Notes under the pieces: model-generated
What the model saw: the letters and a program-made list of their open reading frames with translations, nothing else
What the model was told of the DNA's origin: nothing
The model's database searches: none
Position numbers and translations under genes: made by a program
Source of the DNA: Liolophura sinensis
Taxonomy: Eukaryota; Mollusca; Polyplacophora; Chitonida; Chitonidae
Assembly (NCBI RefSeq): GCF_032854445.1
Contig: NC_088303.1
Span: 32,063,501-32,127,500 of the forward strand
Length of the DNA stretch: 64,000 bases
Direction: 5' to 3'
Shown: piece by piece, positions 47,900-60,880 of the stretch
How positions within the stretch are numbered: position 1 is the stretch's first letter
Layout: each line of letters opens with the position of its first letter

Positions 47900-48360
47900 A
47901 ACTGAGCATATTTCGGGTCATGACAAGGCTTTGGCTGAGATGTGACTTTGGTCATCTTCTTCGCTCTCTCATCTTAATCCGCACAAATGCTGGCATATTT
48001 AGCGGCCCGTCGGCAAGACTGTATAGTGAGATGTCAGTGAAGGACTATCAGAACAGATAACTGGAGCTTATTGAATAAGAATCAGTGGAGACCAGGCGCG
48101 AATTAGCGGCTGAAAGCCGGGTCCGGTGCGGCTTCCTGACGTGGCTGTCCCACAGCCTTTCCCCTCACTCAAATTGGCTAATCGTGAAAGCGAAGGGATA
48201 CGCTGTCCAGTCATCAATATTCCTTTATTTGACAGAGTGCTGGCAAGCCACTTGCGCTCTGGTGGAAAAGGCAAATACAAAAGGGAATTTTCCTCCAAGT
48301 TTGGGCCGTCATCCCAGGAAATAGATATTCCTTCCTCGAAAGCCTGATCAATTTTGGTTA
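47900..48360. promoter_or_regulatory. Candidate regulatory block
   Basis: GC-balanced, containing CTCAAATTGGCTAATCG (CCAAT-type and homeodomain-like) at about 48167. Open frames on both strands (about 73-104 codons) lack motifs. Confidence 0.18.
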
Positions 48361-49466
48361 CTGATCGCTTCTCACACTTCAAAGTGTTTTCTTTATGTTC
48401 CTGTCTCGTGGATGCAGTAGAAATTTGAATGGAGAAGCCTTGTCAACCAGCTCCGCCATCTTGTTCCCTCTTTTCCTGAACGTGTAAACGGGGTAGTAAT
48501 ACAGTCAAACCAGGTAAATTAACACTGGTTCAACTGCGCCCGTATCGATCTGCGACAGGAAAGAAACCCACGGGTTTTTCTTCGTAAAAGCGGAGAAAGT
48601 GTTGAGAGGTGAAGGAAGAGAAACGACCGGAAATCCAAGGATCTCCCAGATTCGCGTTCTCGATAAAGTCATCAGCTAGAAAAACATTGGCCACTTTAAG
48701 CAAGGATGTTGACTGTAGGCCCGGTCCAGCTAAAAATCGCAGAAAAGATTCGTGTATTTGAATTCATTATGCTTCTCTAACTCTCATTTTCTTTCCCAAC
48801 TTCCACTGACTTGAGAACAAGGGCGGAAATTTTTTTCCTGCCTAGACGTTGTCATGGAAGACTGTCAGGCTATAGGACAACCACTTTTAAATTGGAATTA
48901 AATGTTAATATAAAACATACACAACGTAAAACTTGCATAATATCTATATCTGTTATACCTGTTTCAAAAATTATAAAATTTAAATATATTAAAAATTATT
49001 ATGTATTTGTGACAGTCGCTTCCAGTATCGTGATTCTAATTTACAATTTGAATTCCTTGAAAATATACAAGAGTATGACCTTCTATAGGCGTTCTTCATT
49101 AAGATTAACATCATTTTAGCTGAATATATTAAATTTTATTCAAAGCCTTGTGAAATTTTTCCGAACAAAAAATAAAATAACATATTTTTGTCTTCTAAAA
49201 AAATTTCTCCATGTAAGTGTAAAATGGCCATGATCACCATAATTCGTTGCAGAACAATATGAGTATTTGAAACCTCACAATAAATGATGCTTTCGAATAC
49301 ATATTTCTCTCGCCTTTATACAAATACTAGTAGCTTTTTGACCACTCAATTCGTTCGCCCTCGTGGATCGTCTATACGGTTCTGGCAGCCTAGAAGTGTA
49401 TGGCTTTGATAAGTTTTTTTGCCAGCGTATGTATGAATTTGATACAATTGTTATAATATACAAATT

Positions 49467-49622
49467 GTGCACTCTGTGAGGTGGGACATCAGGAATTGTC
49501 AGCTCGAGCGCAGTGATAGTTAACGAGGGCGAAGGGGTGTCATTGTGCCGAGGGCAAAGCCAGAGCTGAATATAGCTTTTCGAGAGCTGACAATTCCTGA
49601 TGTCCCAACCCACAGCATGCAC
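49467..49622. mobile_element. Foldback (inverted-repeat) element, MITE-like
   Basis: A perfect 22-bp inverted repeat (49483-49504 against 49585-49606) extends imperfectly outward to 49467 and 49622, giving arms of about 40 bp around an interior of about 75 bp. No transposase is present. This is the layout of a small non-autonomous DNA element or foldback. A target duplication is not obvious. Confidence 0.55.
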
Positions 49623-51764
49623 CATACGTTTTATTACACCGAAAAAAAAAACAGTATCTTTTCGAGCTGTACTTTAAGTCACCGAATTTGTATGTCGATA
49701 AGGGAGCTATAACCACCGTCCGGTTGTTTGCTTTACGAACAAGCAGACGCCAGAGAGCTCTCAAAGGGAGATAACTGTTGTGGAATAAACGCACGTGATC
49801 GTTGGATATTAGCACGAGATCGTTGGATATTGTCTCGTGAACGTGGGATAATACTTTGTGAGTGTGACGTTGCATTCCTCGGCGAGCGTGATCGTTGTAC
49901 ATCATGTTTTGCGGAATGTCATTTCACCGTCTCTCGACCAATGGAAACCGAGAATCACTCTATCAGGTATAATAATATGCTATGCGGTACGCCACGAATA
50001 TTTCAGCATGCAGTGTTTCTGCGTGCAACATTTTGGAACATTTAATGATTTTATTGCCTTAATTTTTTTGTTATTTCTTATTAAATTAAGTAAATATAAA
50101 TACGTTCTCGTAAGAGGATGTCAAAAATTAACATTTTTGTTTTGTTCTGAAATGTCTTGTGAGGAATATAACGCATTCTCGCCGAAATGTACTCATGCTA
50201 TGTATACAGTCTAATACAAACATACCCATTTGTACGACACGGCCAGATCTGCCATGTCGGAATAAGCGCTATAAACCCGAGTTATTTTTAAATTCTGGTT
50301 TAATGGTATTCCATAAAGTCTGGTAAAATGTCGTTTTCGCGTTTGAGGGCAGGGGTCATAGTCGACTAACTTCACGTATATAACCAAAGGGTATCACCTT
50401 GGGCCCGTGTTTTTAAACAACGCGGTTGGGGAGGGATGTCTTACATGGGTATGTTTATATAAGAGGTGTTTGTGTGGTGGGTAGATGGGGGACGGGAGAG
50501 TTTGTGGGGTCTGCTAGATAGTTCATTTGAGATAGCATTGACTCGGTTCCGTCCGCGGATGCCTTCAGCGCATAAACTAGTCGCTTCTGTTCTGAGATAG
50601 GCACCCGTCTGTCAGTACACTGACAGGCTCTGTCATACGCGGGTTGGTCTTGTACACCCGCCAACTTGTATTACAAATTCATAACATCGAGTTTATCATA
50701 ACAGATTTCTGGAATTTGCAAATGATGGTGAGAGTGTGTATTTGTGGACTGGGGGTCCGGTATATATGGGAGAAGAGGGAAGGAATGAGGCGTTCTAAGA
50801 CAGAGTTGCTTTTGTCCTGGGAAAACAGATATAGAGCCAGAAATATGGCCTCCCGTGTTGCCATAAATTCCGACTTGGGTTTCTTAGCAGACAGAAATGT
50901 CTTCCGGAGAGTTAGAATGTAAATGTCAGAAATACCGAAATTGAATCGATCTTCAGAATTAGGGTTCATTAGAAAGGGTCATCTGTTAGAAGATAAACGA
51001 CGCCATGTAAGACATGCCATCGTCACTCGTCTGAAGGGAGACTTTGTTAGCTTACAGAAACAAACATAATAATCACTGCACGGAATTGTTTGAGCCGAGC
51101 CTATTTTAACAACATGCTGATAACATTTGAGTAAAATTTAGACATTTGAAGCTTCGAATTTATACAATGGACGGTTTCTATTTTTCAACGTTTTGGGGAC
51201 TCAAGAAAGTGAAATTCTCCTTTTTTATGAAAAAATGTTACATAAGTTGTTTACTATTGCACAAGGGAACTGTGTTTTGTGGTAGGAATTATTTAGTTGA
51301 TTTCCTTCCTATCTCATTTGCATAATATGATAATCGTGCACTTAAAACGCATGTAACTACCGGTAGTTTTTAAATACTGCCCAGCTAGCGAATGGTAGCT
51401 AGGTACAACGTAAAACTTTCAATAACGATTCCTGTACAGAACATGATCAATACACATCACGTAGGCTTACTATATATATAGATTTACACATTTCACTCTT
51501 CCACTGACTTTTGCAACCATTTGACAAGAGTTCGAAATGAAATGAATGGTCAAACAGCTTCGTTAAACCTCATTTAACGTCATTCCAATAATAAGGAATC
51601 ATATTAAGTGTTATTTATTTCCCTTTATATCTCATGAGATGGTAAGCGCAGACTTGCACATATAATGGTTGTAAAGTGTTTTTGTTTTTGACAAGAATTG
51701 CTTTGTTCTGGCGTTTGCCGTTGCGGCCGATCGACCCCTGACCAATGAGGTTGCAGGCTACTGT

Positions 51765-51885
51765 CGCTGATTTTGCTGCTTGTTTATCCCGGTTAACTCC
51801 AACCAGACACCCGACGGCCATTGTATCTGTATAAAACTTCTTGAGTACGGCGGAGTAGGCAAGTACAAAACTAAATAAGCTACAT
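51765..51885 (+). mobile_element. Possible decayed SINE fragment
   Basis: GACGGCCATTGTATCTGTAT followed by CTTCTTGAGTACGGCGGAG is compatible with a damaged SINE tail. The A-rich end is largely lost. Confidence 0.35.
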
Positions 51886-54429
51886 GGGTACTCTATAGTG
51901 CTTGATGAAACTATTCAAGCTTAAGGGCATAAAAAATAGAAGGAATAAAACAGTTGCACACAACACACAAGAATATTTCGTTATATAATCCCCACGTATC
52001 TTACATTATACACCTAGATACATAATCATGAGTGAAAAAAGGACCCTTTGATATGGTTAGTGGAATAACATCATGTCTGATAGCTTACAAATATGATGTA
52101 ACTGAGTTTAGTAACTGGTTTGCCCAGTGTTGACTTATCATCTCTAGCCATGCTTATAAGTAATCGTTTTTCCTGACACTATAGCGGTAAAATGGGGCGT
52201 GTACAAAGTTTAACCTTTCCCTGGTTGACAGGTGCTACTGGGAAACGTCTTTTTCTCATCAGCAGCCACGTTTGTAGCGAACCCCTGAAATAATGAGTGA
52301 CATACAATCTTCGGATTCCGGTTATCTGTAAAAACACTCTAAATCTCTCCCCAGGCCATTCGGTCAGATAAAGTTATTGGTAAAACAGCGAAACTATACG
52401 GAACTCGTTCTGTTAATTATGTTTATTTCTGCGCACCTAACTGACAGCTTCACGTATATGTAAGTTCCACGGCGCACGTGCAAAATCCAGGTCGGCATGG
52501 TTACCCACGAGCAAGTCGTCAGCTGTTACAGATCACGTGGTTATTTTTTTAAGCTTGTTTGATTATAAAAATGGTACAAATCCGGTTCCGGTATATGTAT
52601 ATAAGTGTAGTGAAAAATGAGAATTGAGTATGCTCTTAGTGCTTTTTTAACAGTTTCTAACAATCCTGCATGTATCTCTTGATCAAACCCACATTAAAAG
52701 ACAACCATGGGCAAATAACAACGATACATATACACTTTGGGTTATAACGGGATGTTACACATGGGTGGAATTTATTAACAAAATGTCCTTTCATAAACCA
52801 AATAAATATTTCCGTCATTTATAAAGCCAATGAATCTGAACAGCGAGTCAAATATAAGCAAAATAGCATGTTTGGTTGGTGTATTAAAGGCAGAAACGGT
52901 AAATCCTAGAAAATGTATTTTAATTGTGAGAGGCTGTTGTAAATTTAAGGCACAACCAAATGGCTGTCCTCTCAATTCTACTCTTTTAAGAACTGACAAC
53001 TCTCCTTGTCAGTTAAGTTTGTTATAGGTCCTGAAATCCTACATAAAACGTTTTCAAAAGAACCCGGTTTATTTGAAGGCAATTTATCACATGTACTAAA
53101 TTTAAGAAGCTTTTACATTTTTCATGCAAAAGAAATGATTATCAGCTTTGTACCATGCATGTTTAGCGTAAATTGAACTTGACCCTGTCATTGATTAGAC
53201 AATCTTTCAAGAAACTGGTAGCCTAATTCAAGTTATTCTATTGCGTCACGATAAGATAAAAGCAATCTTTATGTTAAACCATGTTAACAGCAAAACAGGC
53301 CTTGTAGCTTTCGGTATCATTGCTAATTCTCTGCCTCCTGAATTATGTGTTAATTTATTTATTCATTTGGTTGATGTTAAAGTCGTATCAAGGGTTATGC
53401 GTGGAAGAAAACGGATTAGTCTGTATTGTGTTTCGTTGTAAGATAAATACATTAGAGTTTTCACATGTTCACTTTTCGTCTAGTTCAAGAATAATTTCAG
53501 GAAATAACATGATGCTAAATATGTGAGTTTTAAAAAAAAATTCTTAACAGTATTAACCGTTGTATTTTTTTACATGTATCTTCGATTTGGGCGTAATAAC
53601 GATTTCCATATAAATTTTCCAAAGCCGCTCTAACATTACTTTCCCTCAAGACACCTGCCTGCTGTGTCTTTTTCAGTAAGACGCTTTAAATCGTAGTTAT
53701 AAACAAAAATCTTCGTCGTGTGATAATTCTGTAGCTTTAAATTGCTTCGGCTCCTACAACTTACGTGTTGATAGACGGATAAGCTTAGCATAGCATAATG
53801 CAAACTGTATCCTGAAGATGACAAACAGAATTTTGTCAAAATATTGAAACATCAGAGGCGCGACTTCTCAGTCTTCGCGGAGTTTCTATGCTGTTGCATT
53901 ATTCTTCTACAGCTACATTATTTTGTTTTACTCAAACCGAAATGGAATGTGTTTATCTCAATGAGTATCAGGGTTTTGATGTTTATCAAAATATTTCAAC
54001 ATGTTTTAAAATAATCATAAATTAAATAAAATGAAAAAATGTGTCTCCTTTAATAGACAACGAAACGAAAGTGCTTTTATGGTGAAGTCCAAAGTCTGGC
54101 TAAGTGGCCATCATTTGGATCCAACTGTTGAGGGGAGATAACTCGGTCGAACAATTGAACACAACAGAACAATAGTTTTGTAGGCTTTTAACCACAATGT
54201 CGATATGAAGTTATTGAGTTGAGTATCAGTCAGCTGCTGGTATCGGATTTAAAGTGGAAAATCTCATCCAGCCAATGGACAAAGAGTAGAAAGAAACTTT
54301 CATTGCATAATGTGAGGGGAAGAAGGGTACATAGCAAGCTTGAGAACGTCGTGTTGAATAAACACGATTTGAACACAAAACTTATATAAGGATTTTCAAA
54401 AGAACTGCGTTTGAAATTAGAAATAAATG

Positions 54430-55560
54430 AACACGAAGTAGTATTATCACAGGAAATCCGATCACATGGCGTCGAGCACCTGACCGGTGAGATCAAAGGC
54501 CTGGGTAAGGATGTCGTGAAAGAGGTGGAGTGAATGCGAGCGTTACTTAGCACAAACCAGCTCAAAATTAAACCGCCATTGTATATGTGGTGATCAAGCG
54601 AAAGGTTCACAATGGGGATTTTAACTTTGACGATTTCTGAGCCGGTACATTGTCCCGTGAGTCTAAGAGTGTGGGGTCCGGCTTGACCGTGGGGCCGGGT
54701 GGTGGTGGATTGAGGTGGGGTGACATGGCCGAAGACATGCCGACAGAAGCTCACTACACGGAGGGCAAGGGCGGGCTAAAGAAATATCCACGCTGAATAC
54801 AAGAGAATCGAAGTGAACAGCAATAAACACGAGATAAACACGAAATGAAGAGAGGAGAGCGGGGCTATTGTCATCGAGGAGGTCTTTAGAGGGTGCCGAG
54901 CACGGTTGAGCGGAGAGACCCCGGTGAAGAAGGCCTCTTGAAGCAGGCCTGATTGACTTCCCCTGCCCTTCTTTACGCATGCCGTCAGTCGCTTTACGGA
55001 TTAAGCCTGCCTGGAAATTAAGGCTAATTTGAAGGATATTTGGTCGGCTGGAAAATATAAAGTTTAACCCAGGGCCATTCTTGAAGAGAGTCGAGTAGGA
55101 TTAAGGGCTCTTCGAAGTGGATGAGAATGATTGGAAATCAGTAGGACTATGTGTTTTCAGGGTGGATCACGGCTTGATTGGGCGAGCATTTCGCCTAAGG
55201 CCCCGGCTCTCGGCAAGGCGGCCCAGGGTGGATCTAGAGCTGTCAGCGTTGTACATAAGACCCGTCTACAGAGAGTCAAGAGGACTGTCTATGGCAATAC
55301 CGCCACTCGACACGACACTTAGGCTTACGGGGTAGAGGGGAAACACACGCCAAAATGAAATTAAAGCGACACCTCCGTCAATGACTCTACAGCCTACAAC
55401 GGCAATAAAAGGGTCTCACTTTGAAGATCGCTGGAAATAAAAGGGCATGAGATTAAAAGATGCCAGCTTATTGGCAATTGAGAGAAAAAAAAAGGCGCAC
55501 TGGGAGTTCATAGGAGATAGAGATGTTGAGAGTATCAAATCAGATACTCTTCGACAAAAA
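54430..55560. promoter_or_regulatory. Candidate regulatory region, about 1.1 kb
   Basis: The longest GC-balanced region downstream of the gene. It contains CTAATTTGAAGG, GGATTAAG and GGATTA sites (about 54997, 55098), AATTAAAG (about 55360) and several AATAAAAGGG phrases. Frames on both strands are open for up to 174 codons, but none resembles a protein family. Read as a possible cluster of enhancers; low confidence. Confidence 0.25.
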
Positions 55561-56354
55561 TGTCAACAGATCGCGCCTCTAAAGACACTAGTAGTAAAGC
55601 TGTGATCACATTCAGAACTAGACTAGAGGTTAATACTTGTCCGCGGAGAGGGCAAACATCGCTACTAACACTCCAAGGCCGACGGGCGGGAGCTGAAACT
55701 GGGGCAAAATTTACCGCGATCAAAGATTACTGTATAAATATTAACATGTTGCAAAGTACACATCACAGCTTATGACCCGTTCGTTTAGTTCCTTGAATAA
55801 GACAATAAAATATATGGAACTGTTGATTTCATCCTTAATGATATGAATTTTTTTGGGGAAAATTATATGCTGTTAGATTCACTAAAATGTAAAATGACCA
55901 TCCCTTAATCACAGGTGTCACACAATGGTTTAATCGCAAAACACGCAAAAGAATCACAATGCCCGCTCCAAGACATCGTATCAACCAGTATGCGTTTCGT
56001 CATCACTTGCATGTCTGTCACACGGGGTTGCTTCCCTTTGTCCGTTGACTTCGCTTGACCAAACGCTGCTTGCGTATGATGAAATTATTAAAATTCTGAG
56101 GGGAAAATCAATCTCAGGAAAAATGACCCAAAAGTACACAAAAAAGGTTCTTGTATCATAAGGACAAGTACAAAAGACGGAAGGAATTTATCGTGACCAG
56201 ATACTAAATACGCCAACTGATAACGATTGTGTTTCCAAATTATAACTCATTAGACTGTGACAAAATTGGCCAAAGTATAGTTGTATATACGTAAACTTAC
56301 TGTCAGTCTTATTCCTTATGAACGACTTGCCTCTGCAAAGTGTATCAGTGTTAC

Positions 56355-56770
56355 AATCCAGTCCGTACTCTTCGCTGAATATATCAAAGTAGCTATTCGC
56401 TTTTAGAATTCGCCATTTACCACTTGAAATAACAAAAATAATAATCTGTCCCGTACTCTATATTCACTTACACAACAGTGAATATATGAAAGTAAGTATT
56501 CACTTTCAGGATTCCTAAATTGCCACTTGAAATGAGAAAAAAAAATTGTGAACGTCACTATCTGTCCCTTACGCTATGTTAACTTACACAACAGTAGATG
56601 TATGAAGGTAACTCCTAACTGTCATAATTCACAATTTACCAATTGAAGAAAATGAAGAAAGGTGCCAGCGTTACAATCTGTGATTTACACTATATTCACT
56701 TAAATAAGAGTGAACATCACAAAGCAATTCTCCACTTTCAGTATTCATAATATACCACAAAAATGACAAT
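56355..56770. repeat. 116-bp tandem repeat, four diverged copies
   Basis: Copies begin with ATCCAGTCC or ATCTGTCCC near 56356, 56444, 56560 and 56676. The spacing is 116 bp between copies two, three and four, and about 88 bp for the first. Shared phrases include TATATTCACTTACACAACAG, GAAAGTAA, CACTTTCAG and CCACTTGAAAT. Divergence is high, so the array is old. Confidence 0.85.
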
Positions 56771-57634
56771 AAGGATACCCCTGCTTCATGTATAATTGCA
56801 ACGCGCACACTTTAGGCACACATAACAGCCAGATAGCTTTAACTTTGTGCCGCAGTTGTGGGTAAGTTGTCTTTCATACACAATTATACATCTCTTTAAA
56901 TCACATATATTGTAACATGTGTCCATTATTCTTCTATAATGATTAGCTGCAGATTTTCACTTCAACGCCAAACAATTAGTGGATTCATTTTAAAGGAAAA
57001 TCGAGATATCTGTCTGAGATGAGTTTTCGGCATTTGAAGACCGAATGTTTATGAATATTGAAATATTTTATGACATGAATTGTACTTTGAATAAAACATT
57101 CAAAAATATGGCCAGCCCTGACAGATTGAAAATAAACATGCCATGTGTTAGCTACATCTTACATGTATTTTGTTTTTTGGTGATTTGTTTTTTAAATGAA
57201 AACTAACGTTTCGATCATTTAAAAATGGCCATTGTGACGAAGCATTTAGTACTGTGCCTTTTGGTTGAGCACATCGCAGTTTGACCAAATTTGGCTATGG
57301 ATTGTCAGTGTCCAGACCGAATTTCATTTGGTCGGATGTCTTATAGATATAGTGACATCAAATAGACCTGTCTAAATTAGTCATTTGAGATAAAAATTTC
57401 CTACAAATTAAAAAGGGTAATATTTGTTTAGATGTTATATTTGAATATGATTAAACGATGGGACTTTATATCGTTGCTGAAGGTTTAACGATGTCGTTGC
57501 TGAGGGCTTATCGCTTAATATAACTTGGACAAGAAAGGCTTTTCCATCCATCACAAATATGGATGGAGAAAGATCGTGAGAAAGATAAGAGCTTTCCCCC
57601 TAAGGATTAGCGGTACGGTACTCATTTTGGTATC

Positions 57635-57636
<2 letters not shown>

Positions 57637-57711
<75 letters not shown>
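57637..57711. repeat. (TA)n microsatellite, about 75 bp
   Basis: Perfect AT dinucleotide tract of about 37 units. Confidence 0.95.
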
Positions 57712-57714
<3 letters not shown>

Positions 57715-57959
57715 AGCGTTCTTTGAATCAATGATGAAATCTGAATAAATTACACAAAAAATAACAACAGCACAACAAAACAGTAAAATGAAAGGATTCC
57801 GGAAGCTGTGAAACAGAGATGGTACTTGTCGATGAGACTAATGCAGCTTGAATGAGTTATCGGATGTCGGAGGAGCAAGGAAGCGTGGAACTCAAGCACA
57901 TGTGTGAGGGGTAAAAGATTCCGGTATATCTGCAACACAAACAAACACACAAACATATC

Positions 57960-58560
57960 AGTGAGTCTGTCGGGACAAGACGATGGGGATGGGAGTAAGG
58001 AGAGGTGCCCCCAAGCTGCCCATCACCGGGCCCTTGAGCTCGCGCTACAGGGGCAGATTGAGATGTTCAGCGAGGCGTTGACAGCCCGATTTGTCAGGGG
58101 GAACATCAACGTCTCTTTCCTCACAGGTGGCTTCCACAGTAAGACCTTGGTTTGTATAATACACCAGCCGAAAAAGCGAACCGATCCCACAAGGCCGAGA
58201 TGGGTAGATAGGGAGAAGACAGAGCAAAGAAACCGTCACACATTAATTGTAACATAGTTTGGACTGGCCCGCTAAGTCTCTCTCAATAAGGCCCCTTTGA
58301 TGGGCGTCCTGCTATTTTTCCACCTGTGAAATGTGCATACAGTTCTTACGGTGTGTACAGCTTGATGAGGTTCGCAGACCGCTGATAGTACCGACATATG
58401 TTACGCTTAAAAAGTTCCGCCGAGTTAATTTGGCCAGGCAGCCGTATGGAAAAGCCGTTAGAACGGGAAGGATAACGGAGTTTGGGGTTAATCCTAGCTA
58501 CATACCTCATCGTCTGACCGAGCAAATGTTTCCAGGTGTCCTCATAAATATCTCTGTAAA
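57960..58560. promoter_or_regulatory. Candidate regulatory block
   Basis: GC-balanced, about 600 bp, with GAGTTAATTTGG (about 58422), GGGTTAATCC (about 58486) and CCAGGTGTCC. Frames on both strands look non-coding. Confidence 0.22.
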
Positions 58561-58759
58561 CTAACAGTTAACATTTGATTTAGACGACAGCAGTCACTTA
58601 AACATGTGTACGAATTTATCAACCTAAATATTGTAGATTAAAGCGAGCTTCTGGGAATGCGATCCACGCTATAGTTCTGTGAAGTGCATAATGCCAGTAT
58701 ATGTACATATCTACCGCGAAATATCAACAACACAACCCCAGAAAACTTGTCATGTTTCC

Positions 58760-58791
58760 AAAAAAAAAAAAAAAAAGGGGGGGGGGGGGGG
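58760..58791. repeat. Poly(A)17-poly(G)15 tract
   Basis: Seventeen A directly followed by fifteen G, a pure polypurine tract. It could adopt triplex or quadruplex structure. Lengths are uncertain because such runs are error-prone. Confidence 0.85.
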
Positions 58792-59355
58792 AAATTGTAG
58801 AATTTTTCCAAGCTTACACACTCTGTAACGATGACTGTGGGAAATATTTTCCCGATCACTTTTCGACGCGTTTCGCGCCGCATTGACAAAGTCGTTGTCA
58901 CTTCTTGACGGCGCGGAGTTAATCCTACTTATCCAATTTTCTTAAAGATTCCTTTGAAGGTGAAAACAAATCTCCTTTCCAATCTGTCCAACAAATATCT
59001 GTGGTAAGGTTTCAATATAACGGAAAAAAGTTGGTTCTCACGGGAGTTCGCCTCCCTTTGTCCCATTTGTCCATTCACAGAAAATCAGAGGCTAATTGAA
59101 AGTCAACCAAACTTCGTATAATCCCTCTTTTTACAGGTAGACCGGTTCATTTTTTATTTCATACCCAGATACAGACATGTCATCTGACTAGACAAGTCAG
59201 AGGGAAAGCTGTGGGAAACCAGTGCTCAAATAATACCCCGCTAATTCCTCTTAACTTCTCCGACATGCTACAGTAAGTATACTTCTGTATAGAACAATTG
59301 GACGCCGTCTATCACACACACAGTGTAAGCTTTGTTAACTTTTCACGGTGACAAT

Positions 59356-59393
59356 CATGACTATACCTGACAGTGTTAATCTGTATAGTCATG
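59356..59393. other. Perfect 11-bp inverted repeat (hairpin)
   Basis: CATGACTATAC (59356-59366) and GTATAGTCATG (59383-59393) are exact complements with a 16-base loop. Outer bases pair only poorly, so it is short for a miRNA precursor. Confidence 0.7.
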
Positions 59394-59560
59394 TGATCTT
59401 ATGACAGTGGTTCCTCCACTCATCGTAGCCTACTTCCCATATACGTCAAGTGTCAAACAAACTGACAAAGACTACAGACATGTTAAAACATGAGATTTTG
59501 AATTGTTTTTGATACTTAAAAAAAATACAAATTGCCAAAAGCATACATTGTTTTATGAGA

Positions 59561-59562
<2 letters not shown>

Positions 59563-59658
<96 letters not shown>
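59563..59658. repeat. (AT)n-(GT)n compound microsatellite
   Basis: About 36 AT units followed directly by about 12 GT units. Confidence 0.95.
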
Positions 59659-59859
59659 TTCTGGATTTCGGAATGAATATTTGAAATATATGTTGTAACT
59701 AATCCGATTGCAAAAAATATGCTTATTATTCTCCTTCAAATTAAAAAGTAAAATAACAAAGTAGAAATGCGATTTGTACTTAAGTATGTCGTAAAATAAT
59801 AGCATATTTTCAGCAACGTGTTAAATGAACGTATTGAATTATATTTATGCTATATTATT

Positions 59860-60880
59860 GGTCAGGGGAACTTTATCTTCTGGGAACCTTGCCCGTTTTA
59901 ACTCGAGGTTCATTTTGACAGATGAAGGCGAGCTGATAAGGTCAATCCGACTAGATTAGCGTACTCTCAACCATCATCTCGTCTTTAATTGGGGGGCGAG
60001 GGTTTAAGGCCTACAGCGTTCTATTGCTGTCATCAAGGTAGAAAAAAGGAAAAGCTGACGTTTATTAGACGAAATTCCTTGCGCAATTTTTTCATATAAA
60101 ATAATATGGCCTTTGTCCTCTGCTGGGGTGTGGGGAGTTTAATGAGACCTGCGGGGGTCAGAGTGGCTGGTTAGCTGTGAGGCCCGGGCGTCTGATAGCG
60201 TCACCTGGGGTGGGGGATGAGAGGAGCTATGGCTGGAAACAAGCCCAGGTAATTCCGTCTTAGTAGTCGGCTAAGTCGCTATTCAAGAGAGTTAGATTTT
60301 GGGAGGATATTCGTGTCAAATGAGGATCAAGCCAAGCTGATATATAGCCTCCTCAACTTCTATTATACTTTTCTAAATCGGTAATTAAATTAACCACGAA
60401 TAATACATGGGTGACGAGCTAAGGCATTGAGCAAACAAAACGGCTTATAAAACCCTCACAGGAAGCGATCGCCATTACCCCTAACGTTTTTCCCCCTCAA
60501 TTTTTCATTTTTCATTTCGATCAGCTATGGTCTCTTTTGTTTGCGAAGGAAACAAGAAAATTCGAAGTCCAAGGATATTTATGAATTTCCAAGGCAAATT
60601 TCATAACCCCTACAGGGAGATTACTATGGTTTATTACCACACCACTACAGCCTCTCCATGTAGCTCCAGCATCAGTTACCACAATTCCAGTTCGGATTGC
60701 TGAAGGATTTCGCCTCCAAATGGAAACATGTGCGAGGTGAAGGTTTAATCGTAATTGATTATATCACATTCTTTTCTTTATTCGTTTCGAAACCTTTTCC
60801 CCTCTGTGCTGGCTTTGTGGAAGACCAGCCAGATTTAGAGAGAAAACGAGTTTTGTTAATTACGTGCTCCACTCAAGGGT
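59860..60880. promoter_or_regulatory. Candidate regulatory region, about 1 kb
   Basis: A long region of mixed GC-balanced DNA with TAATTAAATTAACC (about 60382), AATCGTAATTGATTATATC (about 60747) and several CCAAGG phrases. No frame is convincing. Its length, position in the flank of a developmental gene and motif content make it a reasonable enhancer candidate. Confidence 0.25.

Larger units (their letters stand above)
45151..49466. other. Gene-free stretch
   Basis: No supported exon. Blocks at 46.0-46.6 and 47.9-48.36 kb are GC-balanced and may be regulatory. The overlapping open frames on both strands at 48.07-48.38 kb reflect that composition. The parts between are AT-rich and featureless. 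Confidence 0.5.
49623..56354. other. Gene-free stretch with a large GC-balanced region
   Basis: No supported exon. A two-copy direct repeat of GATCGTTGGATATT lies at about 49798-49831. A possible decayed SINE body and tail lies at about 51.76-51.88 kb. A perfect 9-bp hairpin with a 6-base loop sits at 52991-53014. The 174-codon frame on the minus strand at 54230-54754 is not called as a gene. Confidence 0.5.

Noticed and set aside
54230-54754. 174-codon open frame on the minus strand
   Set aside because: Lies in GC-balanced DNA where stops are rarer. Composition is irregular, no family is recognisable, and another frame overlaps it at the right end (54663-54980).
59446-59805. 119-codon minus-strand frame with a Tyr-Ile repeat
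   Set aside because: Produced by the (AT)n and (GT)n microsatellite.
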